Of a stretch of DNA of 64,000 bases, positions 1-8,277 are shown one piece after another. The notes below the pieces were generated by a model. The model was given only the letters and a program-made list of their open reading frames with translations, ran no database searches and was not told where the DNA came from. This stretch comes from Pseudomonas sp. PH1b (GTDB lineage: Bacteria; Pseudomonadota; Gammaproteobacteria; Pseudomonadales; Pseudomonadaceae). The position numbers and the translations under genes were made by a program. The stretch covers positions 1 through 64,000 of the forward strand of contig NZ_AYMU01000008.1 of NCBI RefSeq assembly GCF_000633395.1, written 5' to 3'. Position 1 is the stretch's first letter; each line of letters opens with the position of its first letter.

Positions 1-402
1 AGGAAACCCGGGGCGATTCATCTCCCGTGACTCAAGACCTCCATCATTTTCTCGTAGTTTTTCCAAAAAACCGACCGAGGCCGGTTTTGGATAAATAAAT
101 ATATTAGGTATGAGGATGCCTTGTTCCTCCAGCCCCTCAAAGTCTGTAAAGGTCACGGCAAAAAACACACTTTCACTTCTTGATACTTCTAACAATCTTA
201 AAGTATTCAAAAGAAATACAGCGAGCCCTGTCAGAAAGCCAGAAGCCCCGCTGCCGCTCAGCTCATCCTTCAAGGGCTTTAAGCGGCTGTATCTTGATAC
301 AAGCGGAATTTCTTCAAAGCTTTCATAGTTATCAAAGAATATATCCATGTCATTGTACGGTTCTTCACTGATTATTTTGCTGTAGACATCCGTAAGCTTC
401 AT
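1..402 (-). CDS. Partial hypothetical protein, low GC (C-terminus cut by window edge)
   Basis: An open frame runs on the minus strand from an ATG at 402 to position 1 without a stop, so at least 134 residues are encoded and the C-terminus lies outside the window. The protein starts MKLTDVYSKIISEEPYNDMD and is rich in Glu, Phe, Leu and Ser. No motif or family is recognised. The DNA is clearly more AT-rich than the rest of the window and uses codons such as ATA, TTA and AGA that the neighbours avoid, which suggests horizontal acquisition. There is no convincing Shine-Dalgarno sequence: a run of C precedes the ATG on this strand. The frame is long for AT-rich sequence, but real expression is uncertain. 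Confidence 0.5.
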   Translation of the reverse strand, partial: MKLTDVYSKIISEEPYNDMDIFFDNYESFEEIPLVSRYSRLKPLKDELSGSGASGFLTGLAVFLLNTLRLLEVSRSESVFFAVTFTDFEGLEEQGILIPNIFIYPKPASVGFLEKLRENDGGLESREMNRPGFP

Positions 403-521
403 TCTTAGGGGGGGGCTCCATCCGCACTTATCAACTAATTAATTTGTTTTCTTTTACTCTGCTATAAAACTTTTAAAGCTGTTAATGAAGTGCGGTCTTA
501 TATCAGGAACGTAAGTACCGT
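403..521. other. AT-rich intergenic spacer with an 8-bp inverted repeat
   Basis: This short AT-rich spacer separates the low-GC partial gene from the end of the HD-Pnk gene. CCGCACTT at 421-428 and its reverse complement AAGTGCGG at 488-495 flank about 59 bases rich in A and T. The spacer probably holds the promoter of the minus-strand partial gene and may mark the edge of an acquired segment. No transposase or target duplication was found. Confidence 0.3.
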
Positions 522-1667
522 TCATCCCGTCACTGCCTGATAAACAACTCGATGTGCCTCGGTTGGCAGTGGCACTTCCCACTTGAACAGCATGCGGCGG
601 ATATCATCGTTGCGCAGCGAGGTGTCGCGCTTCTGGTTGCGCCGCATGATTTCGTCCTCGGGGCGCTCCAGGTAAAGAATCTGCACCTGCGCGCCGTAAC
701 CGTAGAGCAAGTCCAGGGTGCGGTTGCGCATCTGCGTCGACAGGTGCGTCGAGTTCCACACAAAGGCTTTGTGCTCGCGCAACAGGGCCTTGGCCCGGTC
801 GATGGCGTAGTGCGCAGCGGCGCCCTCGTTCTGGCCATGGCGCAGGCCAAGGGCCTGGCGCGCGTCGTCGAACGACACCACCGGCAGGTCCGGGTAGTGC
901 TGTGCGGTCCAGGTGTCCTTGCCGCTGGCCGGCAGGCCCGAGAGCATCACCACCGACGAACCCTGCGGCGCATGCAAGGGGTAGTCAGGGTGTACCCGGG
1001 CGCCACGCAGGTACTGAATGCGTGTGTAGTCGTCGGCAAAGGCCCGCGGCCCGTGCAGGCAGCCCTCCTCCTCCGCCAGTTCGCGCCACAGTTCGATGGC
1101 GTCCAGTACATCGGCCTTGCCGGCGAAGTGGCGGCCCTGCATATCGGCCTCGGCCACGGCACAGAGCATCCACAGCGGCAGTTCCCAGGACAGTTTGTGC
1201 AACAGGAACTCAGCGCTGCGGCCGCTGCGGTCACCCTGCAGGGCGAAGAACGGCACCTGGTGCACGGCGATGATGCGGCAGATCTGCTCGCGCAGCTCGA
1301 AAGGCACGCCGGCGCGCCACAACAGCAGCCGCGCATCCACCGCGCCCCGGCGTGAGTGACCGGGCTGGCCGATACGCCCGGTATCCGGGTCGATCACCGT
1401 GGTGTCAGGCTTGGCGATGTCGTGCAACAGGGCGGCGAAGAACAGCACAAAACGCTGCTCGGCGCTGGCCTGCTGGTAGGCGGTTTGCGCCAGCAAGGCT
1501 TCGACCACCAGACGGGTATGAATCCACACATCGCCCTCGGCGTGGTAGGTCGGGTCTTGCGGTGTGTCGGCCAGGCGCGCCAGAGCCGGAATCGCCTCCA
1601 GGCAGGCGGCGGCGTCCATATCGCGCCCCGGCTCGGGGGCCAGTTGCTGCAGTTGTCGAATATCCAT
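522..1667 (-). CDS. HD-Pnk: HD-domain 2',3'-phosphoesterase fused to 5'-OH polynucleotide kinase
   Basis: The protein (381 residues from the ATG at 1667, with GGAG 9 bases upstream) has an N-terminal HD phosphohydrolase domain and a C-terminal P-loop kinase. The HD motif is visible in ALLHDIAKPD, with further histidines downstream. The kinase part carries the P-loop LSGLPASGKDT and an arginine-rich lid, MRRNQKRDTSLR. This order matches bacterial HD-Pnk enzymes such as the one studied from Runella slithyformis, which heal broken RNA ends: the HD domain removes 2',3'-cyclic or 3' phosphates and the kinase phosphorylates the 5'-OH. The gene starts 14 bases after the stop of an RNA ligase gene, so healing and sealing are encoded as one operon. 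A longer in-frame start exists upstream but would overlap the ligase deeply. The cellular substrate is unknown, with damaged tRNA or rRNA the likely candidates. Confidence 0.85.
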   Translation of the reverse strand: MDIRQLQQLAPEPGRDMDAAACLEAIPALARLADTPQDPTYHAEGDVWIHTRLVVEALLAQTAYQQASAEQRFVLFFAALLHDIAKPDTTVIDPDTGRIGQPGHSRRGAVDARLLLWRAGVPFELREQICRIIAVHQVPFFALQGDRSGRSAEFLLHKLSWELPLWMLCAVAEADMQGRHFAGKADVLDAIELWRELAEEEGCLHGPRAFADDYTRIQYLRGARVHPDYPLHAPQGSSVVMLSGLPASGKDTWTAQHYPDLPVVSFDDARQALGLRHGQNEGAAAHYAIDRAKALLREHKAFVWNSTHLSTQMRNRTLDLLYGYGAQVQILYLERPEDEIMRRNQKRDTSLRNDDIRRMLFKWEVPLPTEAHRVVYQAVTG

Positions 1668-1681
1668 TTCGGGATGCTCCT

Positions 1682-2542
1682 TCAGTAGCCGTGGCGTGGG
1701 CCCTGCCAGTCCATGGACAGGCGTGGCGCATAGAGATCGACGCCGTCGGCCAGTTGATTGGGGATAAAGGGTTGATTGGCATGGTGCTGGTCGGCATCGA
1801 GGATGGCCTGGACGAAGTCCTGGCGTACCCACTTGAGCCGGCCAAGGGTCTGCTGCTCATCCTCGAGCTTCAGGTACAGGCCCTCCATGCGACTGGAGCG
1901 GTCGCACTGGCGCCAGGCACGGGCCAGGTCCAGGCATTCACGGCGTACCACCTGCTCGAATACCTCACGCCAGCGCGCGCTCTTGGCCAGCGAATCGCTC
2001 ACCAGTGCCATCAGCTCGGCATGCCGGCGCGGCGCCGGGCCTTCGTACAGCACCGGCACCGCAAGCACCGGCCCACCCTCAAGCAGGCATCGGCGTGCCG
2101 CGGTGGAGAGAAACAGCCCTGTGGCGCGGTCCCACACATCGAACTCGCAGAAGTAATGTGGCAAGCGGTCGTAGAACACCGAGTGCTTCTTGTGCAGCCA
2201 TTCGCCATACAGCACGAAGCGATCTTCCAGGCGCTCCAGCAACCAGTGCTCGTGGGCCGAGGCCCACTGCTTGAACAGATTGAACTGGCGTTCGCGACCG
2301 CCGCCGGTGAGGTAGTGACCGCGTGACTGCAGGCGCAGCTCACCGCCGGCGGTAAAGCTGATGCCGGCGTTGGCGCCATCGAGTTTTTCTTCCACCACCA
2401 GCCACTGCCCGGCCAGGGCGGCATAGCGCACCTGGCCAGTGTCAGTGTCGCCATCCTGCAGGCGCGAGCCTTGCAGGTGGGGCGTGCGGGGGTATTTGAG
2501 CAGTTCCAGGTTGTGCGCGGTGGCACGGATATCCATGTGCAT
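1682..2542 (-). CDS. ATP-dependent RNA ligase (Rnl family)
   Basis: This 286-residue protein contains the nucleotidyltransferase motif I EKLDGANAG near residues 53-61, whose lysine is the expected AMP acceptor. Downstream come YGEWL (motif III-like) and EGLYLKLED (motif IV-like), and LKWVRQDF can serve as motif V. These features identify a covalent nucleotidyltransferase of the RNA ligase superfamily. It is too small to be a replicative DNA ligase. GAGGAC lies about 6 bases before the ATG at 2542, and a second ATG follows two codons later. It is followed 14 bases later by the HD-Pnk gene, so the pair should heal and seal broken RNA. Regulation is not visible. The ligase family call is firm, but the exact Rnl subclass cannot be assigned here. 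Confidence 0.85.
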   Translation of the reverse strand: MHMDIRATAHNLELLKYPRTPHLQGSRLQDGDTDTGQVRYAALAGQWLVVEEKLDGANAGISFTAGGELRLQSRGHYLTGGGRERQFNLFKQWASAHEHWLLERLEDRFVLYGEWLHKKHSVFYDRLPHYFCEFDVWDRATGLFLSTAARRCLLEGGPVLAVPVLYEGPAPRRHAELMALVSDSLAKSARWREVFEQVVRRECLDLARAWRQCDRSSRMEGLYLKLEDEQQTLGRLKWVRQDFVQAILDADQHHANQPFIPNQLADGVDLYAPRLSMDWQGPRHGY

Positions 2543-2880
2543 GGGTTTGTCCTCGAAAATAGAGAAAAACCAACGACAGGATCAGGCAGGCATAGCGATG
2601 AAGCGCCGCCGCGTACAGGCACGGGCAGCCATCAGGCAGGATGGACCGTCGTCGGTATCAGGCGTGTTGGCTGGCGTCGGGCACTGGCTTCACCACGTGG
2701 AGAAAAGGTTGCAGAGGCTTCAGGGCGCGCATTCAACAGCAGATAGCGGCATCAGGTCAAGCCCTGCAAGGGCAAGACTCCAGCGTCCCGTTTGCGCGAA
2801 ACACTCGAGCTTTTGTCATGAAAAAAACCACCTGGCGCTCATAGGGTGCTGCAAGTCATAACCTCGATAAGGAATCGATC
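2543..2880. other. Intergenic region, divergent promoters
   Basis: About 340 bases lie between the RNA ligase gene (minus) and the secreted protein gene (plus). The region must hold both promoters. AAGGAA at about 2870-2875 is a good ribosome binding site for the gene starting at 2881. No convincing gene, repeat or operator was seen. Confidence 0.4.
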
Positions 2881-3540
2881 ATGAATCTTTCACGCTTGCT
2901 GATGGCTGGAGTCATGGGGCTGGCACTTGCACCCTTGGCCCAAGCCTCGTCCACGGCTGACAGCGAAGAAAAAGCCCAGCTGCGCAAACTCTTCTGCGAA
3001 TCGAAGGGCGGCGCCGATATCACTGCGCTGGGGGAGTTGAAGAAGTCCGACGACGTCGGCGCCGTGGTGGTGTGCAAGCTCCCGCCGTCGCCGACGACAG
3101 TCGTTGAAAACCAGGCGGCCTTGCGTCTTGCCGCCCTGCCATTGACGCCGGTAACGGCAACGCTTTCACCGCCATCCGGGGTGTACAAGCTCGCTCCGGG
3201 AGCCAGTAGCGTCAACACCTCATGCTCGGCCAACCTGGCGATTGCAAAATGGGCCGGGTTTCCCAGCAGCAGCAATGGCAATGCCACCTTGAATTGCCGC
3301 GGATACAATGGCGGCGCGGCCGGCAGCTCGCTGGCTTGCAAGATCGAATGGACCGGGCCGACCCAGGTCGCCATAGGGGTAACGCCTTATGGCGGCCAGG
3401 TGGCGGTGAACTTCAGTTGCCTGGCGATGTTCAACGGCTCCATCGGCACCGTCATGGATTTCAGCTACGCCGATCCGACGTATCCGCGCATCCGCTACGG
3501 CTCGGTCCAGGCCACCAGCAGCATGACCATCACTCAGTAA
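2881..3540 (+). CDS. Secreted protein of unknown function
   Basis: The 219-residue product begins with a clear Sec signal peptide: a short charged start (MNLSRLL), a hydrophobic core and a cleavage site around ALAPLAQA-SS at residue 22-23. The mature part has five cysteines (FCESK, VVVCKL, NTSCSAN, LNCRGY, SLACKIE) plus a later FSCLAM, and is rich in Gly, Ser, Thr and Ala with alternating beta-like segments. It is probably a disulfide-bonded beta-rich periplasmic or exported protein. I do not recognise a family. A good ribosome binding site (AAGGAA) precedes the ATG. It is monocistronic, with a SulP transporter gene converging from the right. Confidence 0.75.
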   Translation: MNLSRLLMAGVMGLALAPLAQASSTADSEEKAQLRKLFCESKGGADITALGELKKSDDVGAVVVCKLPPSPTTVVENQAALRLAALPLTPVTATLSPPSGVYKLAPGASSVNTSCSANLAIAKWAGFPSSSNGNATLNCRGYNGGAAGSSLACKIEWTGPTQVAIGVTPYGGQVAVNFSCLAMFNGSIGTVMDFSYADPTYPRIRYGSVQATSSMTITQ

Positions 3541-3656
3541 GGCCGTTGATGAGCAGCATGCCCGGTGTACCTGGGCATGCCGTGCTGATGCTGATCACGG
3601 TTTCCTCGACCGGCTGCAACTCGATCAATCCGCCGGTGAGGGCAACTCCCCGCTGG

Positions 3657-5372
3657 CTAGCCTTCTCCTCCCCCCTCCGGGGGATTGCTCTTGCGCATAC
3701 TGTTGCGCCATACCCGGTAGGTCCTTATCCCTGAGCGCACTGAAGTGAACAGGAGTGGGTCATCCATCTCTGCGGCCATTCCCGAGCGTTTGAGCATGCT
3801 CAGGAAGGTGCCCCGTGCCCGGGCAATGGCGAAGTGCACGCCCTGGGCGGCCAGGGTATCGCGGACCTCACGCAGCACCGCGATGCCGCTGACATCGATG
3901 TCGTTGACCGCCTCGGCGTTGAACAGCACCAATTCGGGCTTGGTCGCACGCTGGACCGTGTCGAGCAGGCGCATCTTGAAGTAATCGGCGTTGAAGAACA
4001 GGATCGCCTCGTCGAAGCGATACACCACCAGGCCGGGGACGGTACGGGCCTGCGGGTAGCGTCTGATATCGACTTGGCCCTCGATGCCCGGCATCCAGCC
4101 CAGCACTGCATCTGTCGGTTGGTAGATGCTGTACAGCAGGCGCAGGATGGCCAGGGTCACGGCAAACATGATGCCCGGCAGCACGCCCAAGCCAAGCACG
4201 CTGACAGTGGTCAGCAGGCACAGCCAGAACTCGAAGCGACTGAGTGTGTAGATCTGCTTGAGGGACTTGATGTCGATCAGGCCCCAGCCGGCCATCAACA
4301 GCACCGCGCCCAGGGCCGGTTGCGGGATCCACGCCATGGGCGCGGTGAAGAACAACAGGATCAACGCGATCACCACAGCGGCGATGATCCCGACCAACTG
4401 GCTCTTGCCTCCGGCCATGTCGTTGACCGCGGTACGCGAATCCGCCCCGCTGATGGCGAACCCCTGCGAGGCACCGGCCGCCAGGTTGCTCATGCCCAGG
4501 GCGATGAACTCGTGGTTGGCATTGATCGCGTAGCCGTGGCGCGCAGCGAAACTGCGGGCCGTGAGCATGGCGCTGCAGAAGCTGACCGTGGCAATCCCAA
4601 GGGCATCGCGCAGCAGGCTCTTGCTTTCTTCCAGGGTGGTCTTGGGCCAGGACAGCTCGGGGATTCCGGCGGGCACATGGCCCAGGATGGCGACGCCGAA
4701 GTGATCGAGCCCAAACAGCCCGACCAGCAAGGTGAAGACCGCCACCGTCACCATCGCCGCCGGCAAGCGCGGGTAGCGCCGCGGCAGCCAGATCAGCAGG
4801 CCGAGGCTGACCAGGCCGATGGCCAGGGTCAGCCAATGGATCTCGCCCAGGCGCTGGAGAAAATCCAGCAGGCCCAGGATGAACCCCTCGCCTTCGATCT
4901 GGAACCCCACCACCTTGCCCATCTGCCCGGCGATCAGGCTCAGGCCGATACCGTTGAGGTAGCCGATGAGAATGGGCCGCGAGAAGAAACTGGCAATAAA
5001 CCCCGCCCGGGCGATACCGGCGGCGATCAGCATCAGGCCCACCAGCACGGTGACGATCATCGACAATTCGACGGTGCGCTGCAGGTCGCCCATGGCCAGG
5101 GGCGCCACTGCCCCACCGAGCATGGCGCAGGTGGCGGCGTCGGGGCCGACCATCAACTGCCGCGAGCTGCCGATCAGGGCATAGACGATCATCGGCAATA
5201 CACAGGCGTAAAGCCCGTACTGCGGGGGCAGGCCGACGATCTGGGCGTAGGCGATGGCGATGGGGATCTGGATGGCGGCCACGGACAGGCCGGCACGCAG
5301 GTCGGCGCGCAACCACTCGCGGCGATAGTGCAACAAGTTGGACAGACCAGATAACCAACGCAAGAGCGACAT
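3657..5372 (-). CDS. SulP/SLC26 family anion transporter with STAS domain
   Basis: The 571-residue protein is an inner-membrane transporter of the SulP family. The N-terminal 400 residues contain about ten to twelve hydrophobic segments, including the family-typical opening LRADLRAGLSVAAIQIPIAI and a conserved stretch around AISGADSRTAVNDMAGGKSQ. The C-terminal 130 residues form a STAS domain (VVYRFDEAILFFNADYF, then NDIDVSGIAVL with the phosphorylation-loop-like serine). Family members move sulfate, bicarbonate or dicarboxylates. Which one applies here cannot be read from sequence, and no carbonic anhydrase gene is adjacent. The start at 5372 gives the normal N-terminus for the family. The gene stands alone. 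Confidence 0.9.
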   Translation of the reverse strand: MSLLRWLSGLSNLLHYRREWLRADLRAGLSVAAIQIPIAIAYAQIVGLPPQYGLYACVLPMIVYALIGSSRQLMVGPDAATCAMLGGAVAPLAMGDLQRTVELSMIVTVLVGLMLIAAGIARAGFIASFFSRPILIGYLNGIGLSLIAGQMGKVVGFQIEGEGFILGLLDFLQRLGEIHWLTLAIGLVSLGLLIWLPRRYPRLPAAMVTVAVFTLLVGLFGLDHFGVAILGHVPAGIPELSWPKTTLEESKSLLRDALGIATVSFCSAMLTARSFAARHGYAINANHEFIALGMSNLAAGASQGFAISGADSRTAVNDMAGGKSQLVGIIAAVVIALILLFFTAPMAWIPQPALGAVLLMAGWGLIDIKSLKQIYTLSRFEFWLCLLTTVSVLGLGVLPGIMFAVTLAILRLLYSIYQPTDAVLGWMPGIEGQVDIRRYPQARTVPGLVVYRFDEAILFFNADYFKMRLLDTVQRATKPELVLFNAEAVNDIDVSGIAVLREVRDTLAAQGVHFAIARARGTFLSMLKRSGMAAEMDDPLLFTSVRSGIRTYRVWRNSMRKSNPPEGGGEG

Positions 5373-5838
5373 GCAGAGTCCTTTCTAAGTGGTGCATATT
5401 TTTATTCGGCCACGCCCTGGCAAGCCATCTCGTTGGCCAGGCGATGCGGGGCGCTATTCAAGCGAATTGGCCGCGTGATAGCCATGAGCTGGAGCAGCTT
5501 TTAGGTCGATCCAGGTCAATGTTCAAGGGGCGCTGGCAAGCCCGGTACTCATTTCCCTCGATAATCGGCAGGGGCCAACCCTGCGCGCCCTGCCCCGGCC
5601 GCCCATCACGGACTTGCAGGATAGCGATTGTCCGCCGGCCTGGCTGGGCCCAGCCCCCTCCTTCGCGTTCTCGGGGCCACGCACAAGGGCATTTTTTCAA
5701 CTACTGTTCTGCTGTGCATGGACGTTCGCCATCGGCACTCGGCTTCCCACTTATAGCTGTTAATGCCTGGAGTAGCGCGCCCAAGCCGCCCTGCGCAGTC
5801 AAGCTTGATCGCAATGACTCATGGCCAAGGAGAGCGCT
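5373..5838. other. Intergenic region between divergent genes
   Basis: About 466 bases separate the SulP gene (minus) from the mono-haem protein gene (plus). Weak open frames of up to about 80 codons exist on the minus strand but lack coding character and ribosome binding sites. The promoters of both flanking genes should lie here. No clear operator or repeat was found. Confidence 0.4.
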
Positions 5839-7212
5839 ATGTCATACAGATCCTTACTGCTTTGCACCGCCTTCACCCTACCGACCGTCTATACCCTCGA
5901 CGCCCATGCGCTGTCCAATGGCGACTATGAGCAGGCTGCCAAACAGCAATTCAACACCTCCGCCAGGGCTCCCTGCATCAGCGGTTTTCCCTGCTTCGCC
6001 ATCAGCAACCAATACCCGGTCAGCCCGCTCGCCAGCACGCCGCACTTTCCATGGAGCGCCACCAACTACAAGAGCGACCCGCAGAAGTACATGGCCGAAG
6101 TCCTGAGTTATGTCGTTGAGGGCAACACCGAGGTCGACTGGGAATTGCAAAGGAACAGCGTGCGGCGCTGGTATCACGCCCCGTGGATGCATGAAAAGCG
6201 CGAACCCGTTCATGGGCTGACCATGGAAAGAGGCAGCCGCCTGCACGAGCTCGGGCCGAACCAGACTCGGCGCACCAGCAATTGGGCCGTGGGTTTCTAC
6301 AATGACCTGGGTGGCAGCACCTTCGGCAAGGTGTGGCAAGGCTCGGTGCGGCCGAGCACCACCAGTGCCGTGTTCCCGGTGGGCACGGTCACCGCCAAGC
6401 TGCTGTTCACCGATGCCACCGATAGCGAGGCGCCCTACCTCAAGGGCAACAACCTGCAGTGGCAAGCGGATATAGCCGGCAACGGCCAGCCGAAAAGCCT
6501 GCGCCTGCTGCAGATGGATATCGCGGTCAAGGAACAGGCCGATGCCACTCACAGCGGCTGGGTATTCGCGACCTTCGTGTTCAACGGTTCCCGGGGCGCG
6601 GCCAACTACTGGGATAACCTGATTCCCGTGGGCCTGGAGTGGGGCAACTCGCCTGGCTTCACCTACGCCGACTACCAGGCCGGTAAACGCCCGGAGGAAA
6701 GCTGGATCAATCCCGAGGCCAAGGCGCTGTTCGCCAAACGCGCACCGGATGACCAGCTAGGTTACCTGGCTCGCATGAACGGCCCGGTCGACAGTCCACT
6801 GTCCAGTTGCATGAGCTGCCACAGTCGGGCCATGGATACCCGAGGAAAGCCCGGGCCGGACTTTAACCCCAAGCCCGCTGACAACTGCCTGGAAGTGATC
6901 AAGCCCAGCGGCAGCATCAATGAAACCTACGGGCGTGTGCCCGGGTGCGTGGTGAATGAGGTGGCGGTAGCGCCGTTCTACCGCAATCTGCAATCCAACC
7001 AGCCCTTCACTCCCGGCTTCAACTCGCTGGACTATTCGCTGCAGATGGCCATGGGCGTGGCCAGTTGGAACGCCTGGACCAAGAAGAACTACCCAACGGT
7101 GTTCAAGACAAACAGCACGACCTTCAAGCTCAAGAGTTTCAGCGTCGAGGCACCGGCGTCGATGAAAATCCCCCTGGTGCCTGCCGAGCAAGCCTTCCAC
7201 CGCGGCAATTGA
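5839..7212 (+). CDS. Secreted mono-haem c-type cytochrome-like protein
   Basis: The ATG at 5839 follows AAGGAGA by 6 bases and is preferred to an in-frame ATG 18 bases upstream. The 457-residue product starts with a signal peptide (cleavage probably after DAHA, near residue 24). It contains a single c-type haem motif CMSCH at residues 324-328. The remainder has no recognised domain, but the large N-terminal part is rich in Trp and Tyr and includes VFPVGTVTAKLLF and WVFATFVFNG, which look like beta strands. Large secreted proteins with one CxxCH of this type occur in proteobacteria without a characterised role. A redox or electron-transfer function in the periplasm is an inference. It is monocistronic and is followed by a hairpin. 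Confidence 0.75.
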   Translation: MSYRSLLLCTAFTLPTVYTLDAHALSNGDYEQAAKQQFNTSARAPCISGFPCFAISNQYPVSPLASTPHFPWSATNYKSDPQKYMAEVLSYVVEGNTEVDWELQRNSVRRWYHAPWMHEKREPVHGLTMERGSRLHELGPNQTRRTSNWAVGFYNDLGGSTFGKVWQGSVRPSTTSAVFPVGTVTAKLLFTDATDSEAPYLKGNNLQWQADIAGNGQPKSLRLLQMDIAVKEQADATHSGWVFATFVFNGSRGAANYWDNLIPVGLEWGNSPGFTYADYQAGKRPEESWINPEAKALFAKRAPDDQLGYLARMNGPVDSPLSSCMSCHSRAMDTRGKPGPDFNPKPADNCLEVIKPSGSINETYGRVPGCVVNEVAVAPFYRNLQSNQPFTPGFNSLDYSLQMAMGVASWNAWTKKNYPTVFKTNSTTFKLKSFSVEAPASMKIPLVPAEQAFHRGN

Positions 7213-7218
7213 GCTCCG

Positions 7219-7259
7219 GGCTGCCCGTGGCCAGGCATTGGCAAAGGCCGCGGGCAGCC
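7219..7259 (+). terminator. GC-rich hairpin after the mono-haem protein gene
   Basis: GGCTGCCCGTGGCC at 7219-7232 pairs with GGCCGCGGGCAGCC at 7246-7259 over 14 positions, with one G-T wobble and a 13-base loop. It begins 7 bases after the stop codon. No T tract follows, so it may act as a processing barrier or a weak terminator, not a classical intrinsic one. Confidence 0.5.
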
Positions 7260-7445
7260 TGGCTGCCTGCTTCGGGCGCCTGCAGCGGCCGGTATTGCCG
7301 CTGGCGCCCGACAGCCCTGCCATGGCCGGTCCCGGGGCCTGGGTATCCCCGGGACACATGGGGCAAACACGGTCGCGGTTGTAGCCGTTGCCGCTGCGAC
7401 CACGGTCATCGGCGCCAGTACGTGCGCCACTTGCCGACCCAGGGC

Positions 7446-7491
7446 ACTACCAAATCTTGTAGGTGCCAAGCCGCTGCAAGTCCTCTATAAA
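7446..7491 (+). promoter_or_regulatory. phzI promoter with phz (lux-type) box
   Basis: ACTACCAAATCTTGTAGG at 7446-7463 is an imperfect dyad that matches the PhzR-binding phz box. A -10-like TATAAA lies at 7486-7491. The box centre (7454.5) falls about 43 bases before the inferred start site near 7498, which is the position expected when a LuxR-type activator replaces the -35 element. The arrangement predicts positive autoregulation of phzI by PhzR bound to its acyl-homoserine lactone. Confidence 0.8.
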
Positions 7492-7523
7492 AAACTGCCC
7501 CTATCCGCCAGGAATCTCCAGCC

Positions 7524-8114
7524 ATGCACATGGAAGAGCACTCGCTGAATGACATGAGCGACGCGCTGCGATGGATGCTCGGTCGCTTTCGGTATGAGCA
7601 GTTTGTCGTGAAACTGGGGTGGCGCTTGCCAGCCCATCCGCACCCGGACCGATGTGAATGGGATCAGTACGACACCCCGCATGCCCGCTACGTGCTGGCA
7701 TTCGACCCGCAGGGCGCAATCATTGGCTGCGCCCGGCTGATACCCAGCACATTTCCCAACTTGCTTGAGGGGGTGTTCAGCCAAGCCTGTGCCGGGGCGC
7801 CCCCCAGGCATCCGGCGATCTGGGAAATGTCCCGCTTTACCACCTGCGAGCCGCAACTGGCCATGCCGCTGTTCTGGTACAGCCTCAAACTCGCCAGCCT
7901 TGCAGGGGCCGACACAATAGTCGGGGTCGTCAACAGGACCATGCAGCGCTATTACAAGATCAACGGTGTGCGCTACGAGGCGCTGGGACCGGTCACCGTG
8001 CACCAGGATGAAAAGATCCTTGCGATCGCGCTATCGGCTCACCGCGAACAGCATGATGGCGCCCTCGCCCCTGCCCTGTTCACCCCTGACGCGTTGCTGC
8101 AAGAGACCGCCTGA
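7524..8114 (+). CDS. phzI: PhzI, acyl-homoserine lactone synthase
   Basis: This 196-residue LuxI-family enzyme makes the acyl-homoserine lactone signal from S-adenosylmethionine and acyl-ACP in the cytoplasm. Conserved family residues are visible: R24 and F28 in GRFRYEQFV, W34, EWDQYD, the ARY segment, GCARLIPS, and the catalytic-region motif IWEMSRF (E and R). The sequence closely resembles PhzI of P. chlororaphis and P. fluorescens 2-79 as I recall them. AGGA lies 10 bases before the ATG, and a second ATG two codons in is also usable. A phz box lies 60 bases upstream. The gene converges with phzR, as in other phenazine producers. The signal chain length cannot be read from the sequence. Confidence 0.95.
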   Translation: MHMEEHSLNDMSDALRWMLGRFRYEQFVVKLGWRLPAHPHPDRCEWDQYDTPHARYVLAFDPQGAIIGCARLIPSTFPNLLEGVFSQACAGAPPRHPAIWEMSRFTTCEPQLAMPLFWYSLKLASLAGADTIVGVVNRTMQRYYKINGVRYEALGPVTVHQDEKILAIALSAHREQHDGALAPALFTPDALLQETA

Positions 8115-8277
8115 CTGGAACGGCCGGACCTCAAGATTGATCCGGACGCGAAGGATGGGCCCCGGCAAAATGGCGCCGTGTTCCACCGCCAGTGGGCCTA
8201 ACCCGGAAGGCTTCGGCCCTGATCACTGTGCCAGGTCGGCAGCAGTTGGCAGTCGACCTTCGGCCTTCGCGCTGGAC

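Noticed and set aside
3834..5354. A 506-codon plus-strand frame opposite the SulP transporter
   Set aside because: The minus-strand frame encodes a recognisable membrane transporter with STAS domain, while this frame is hydrophilic and has no family match.
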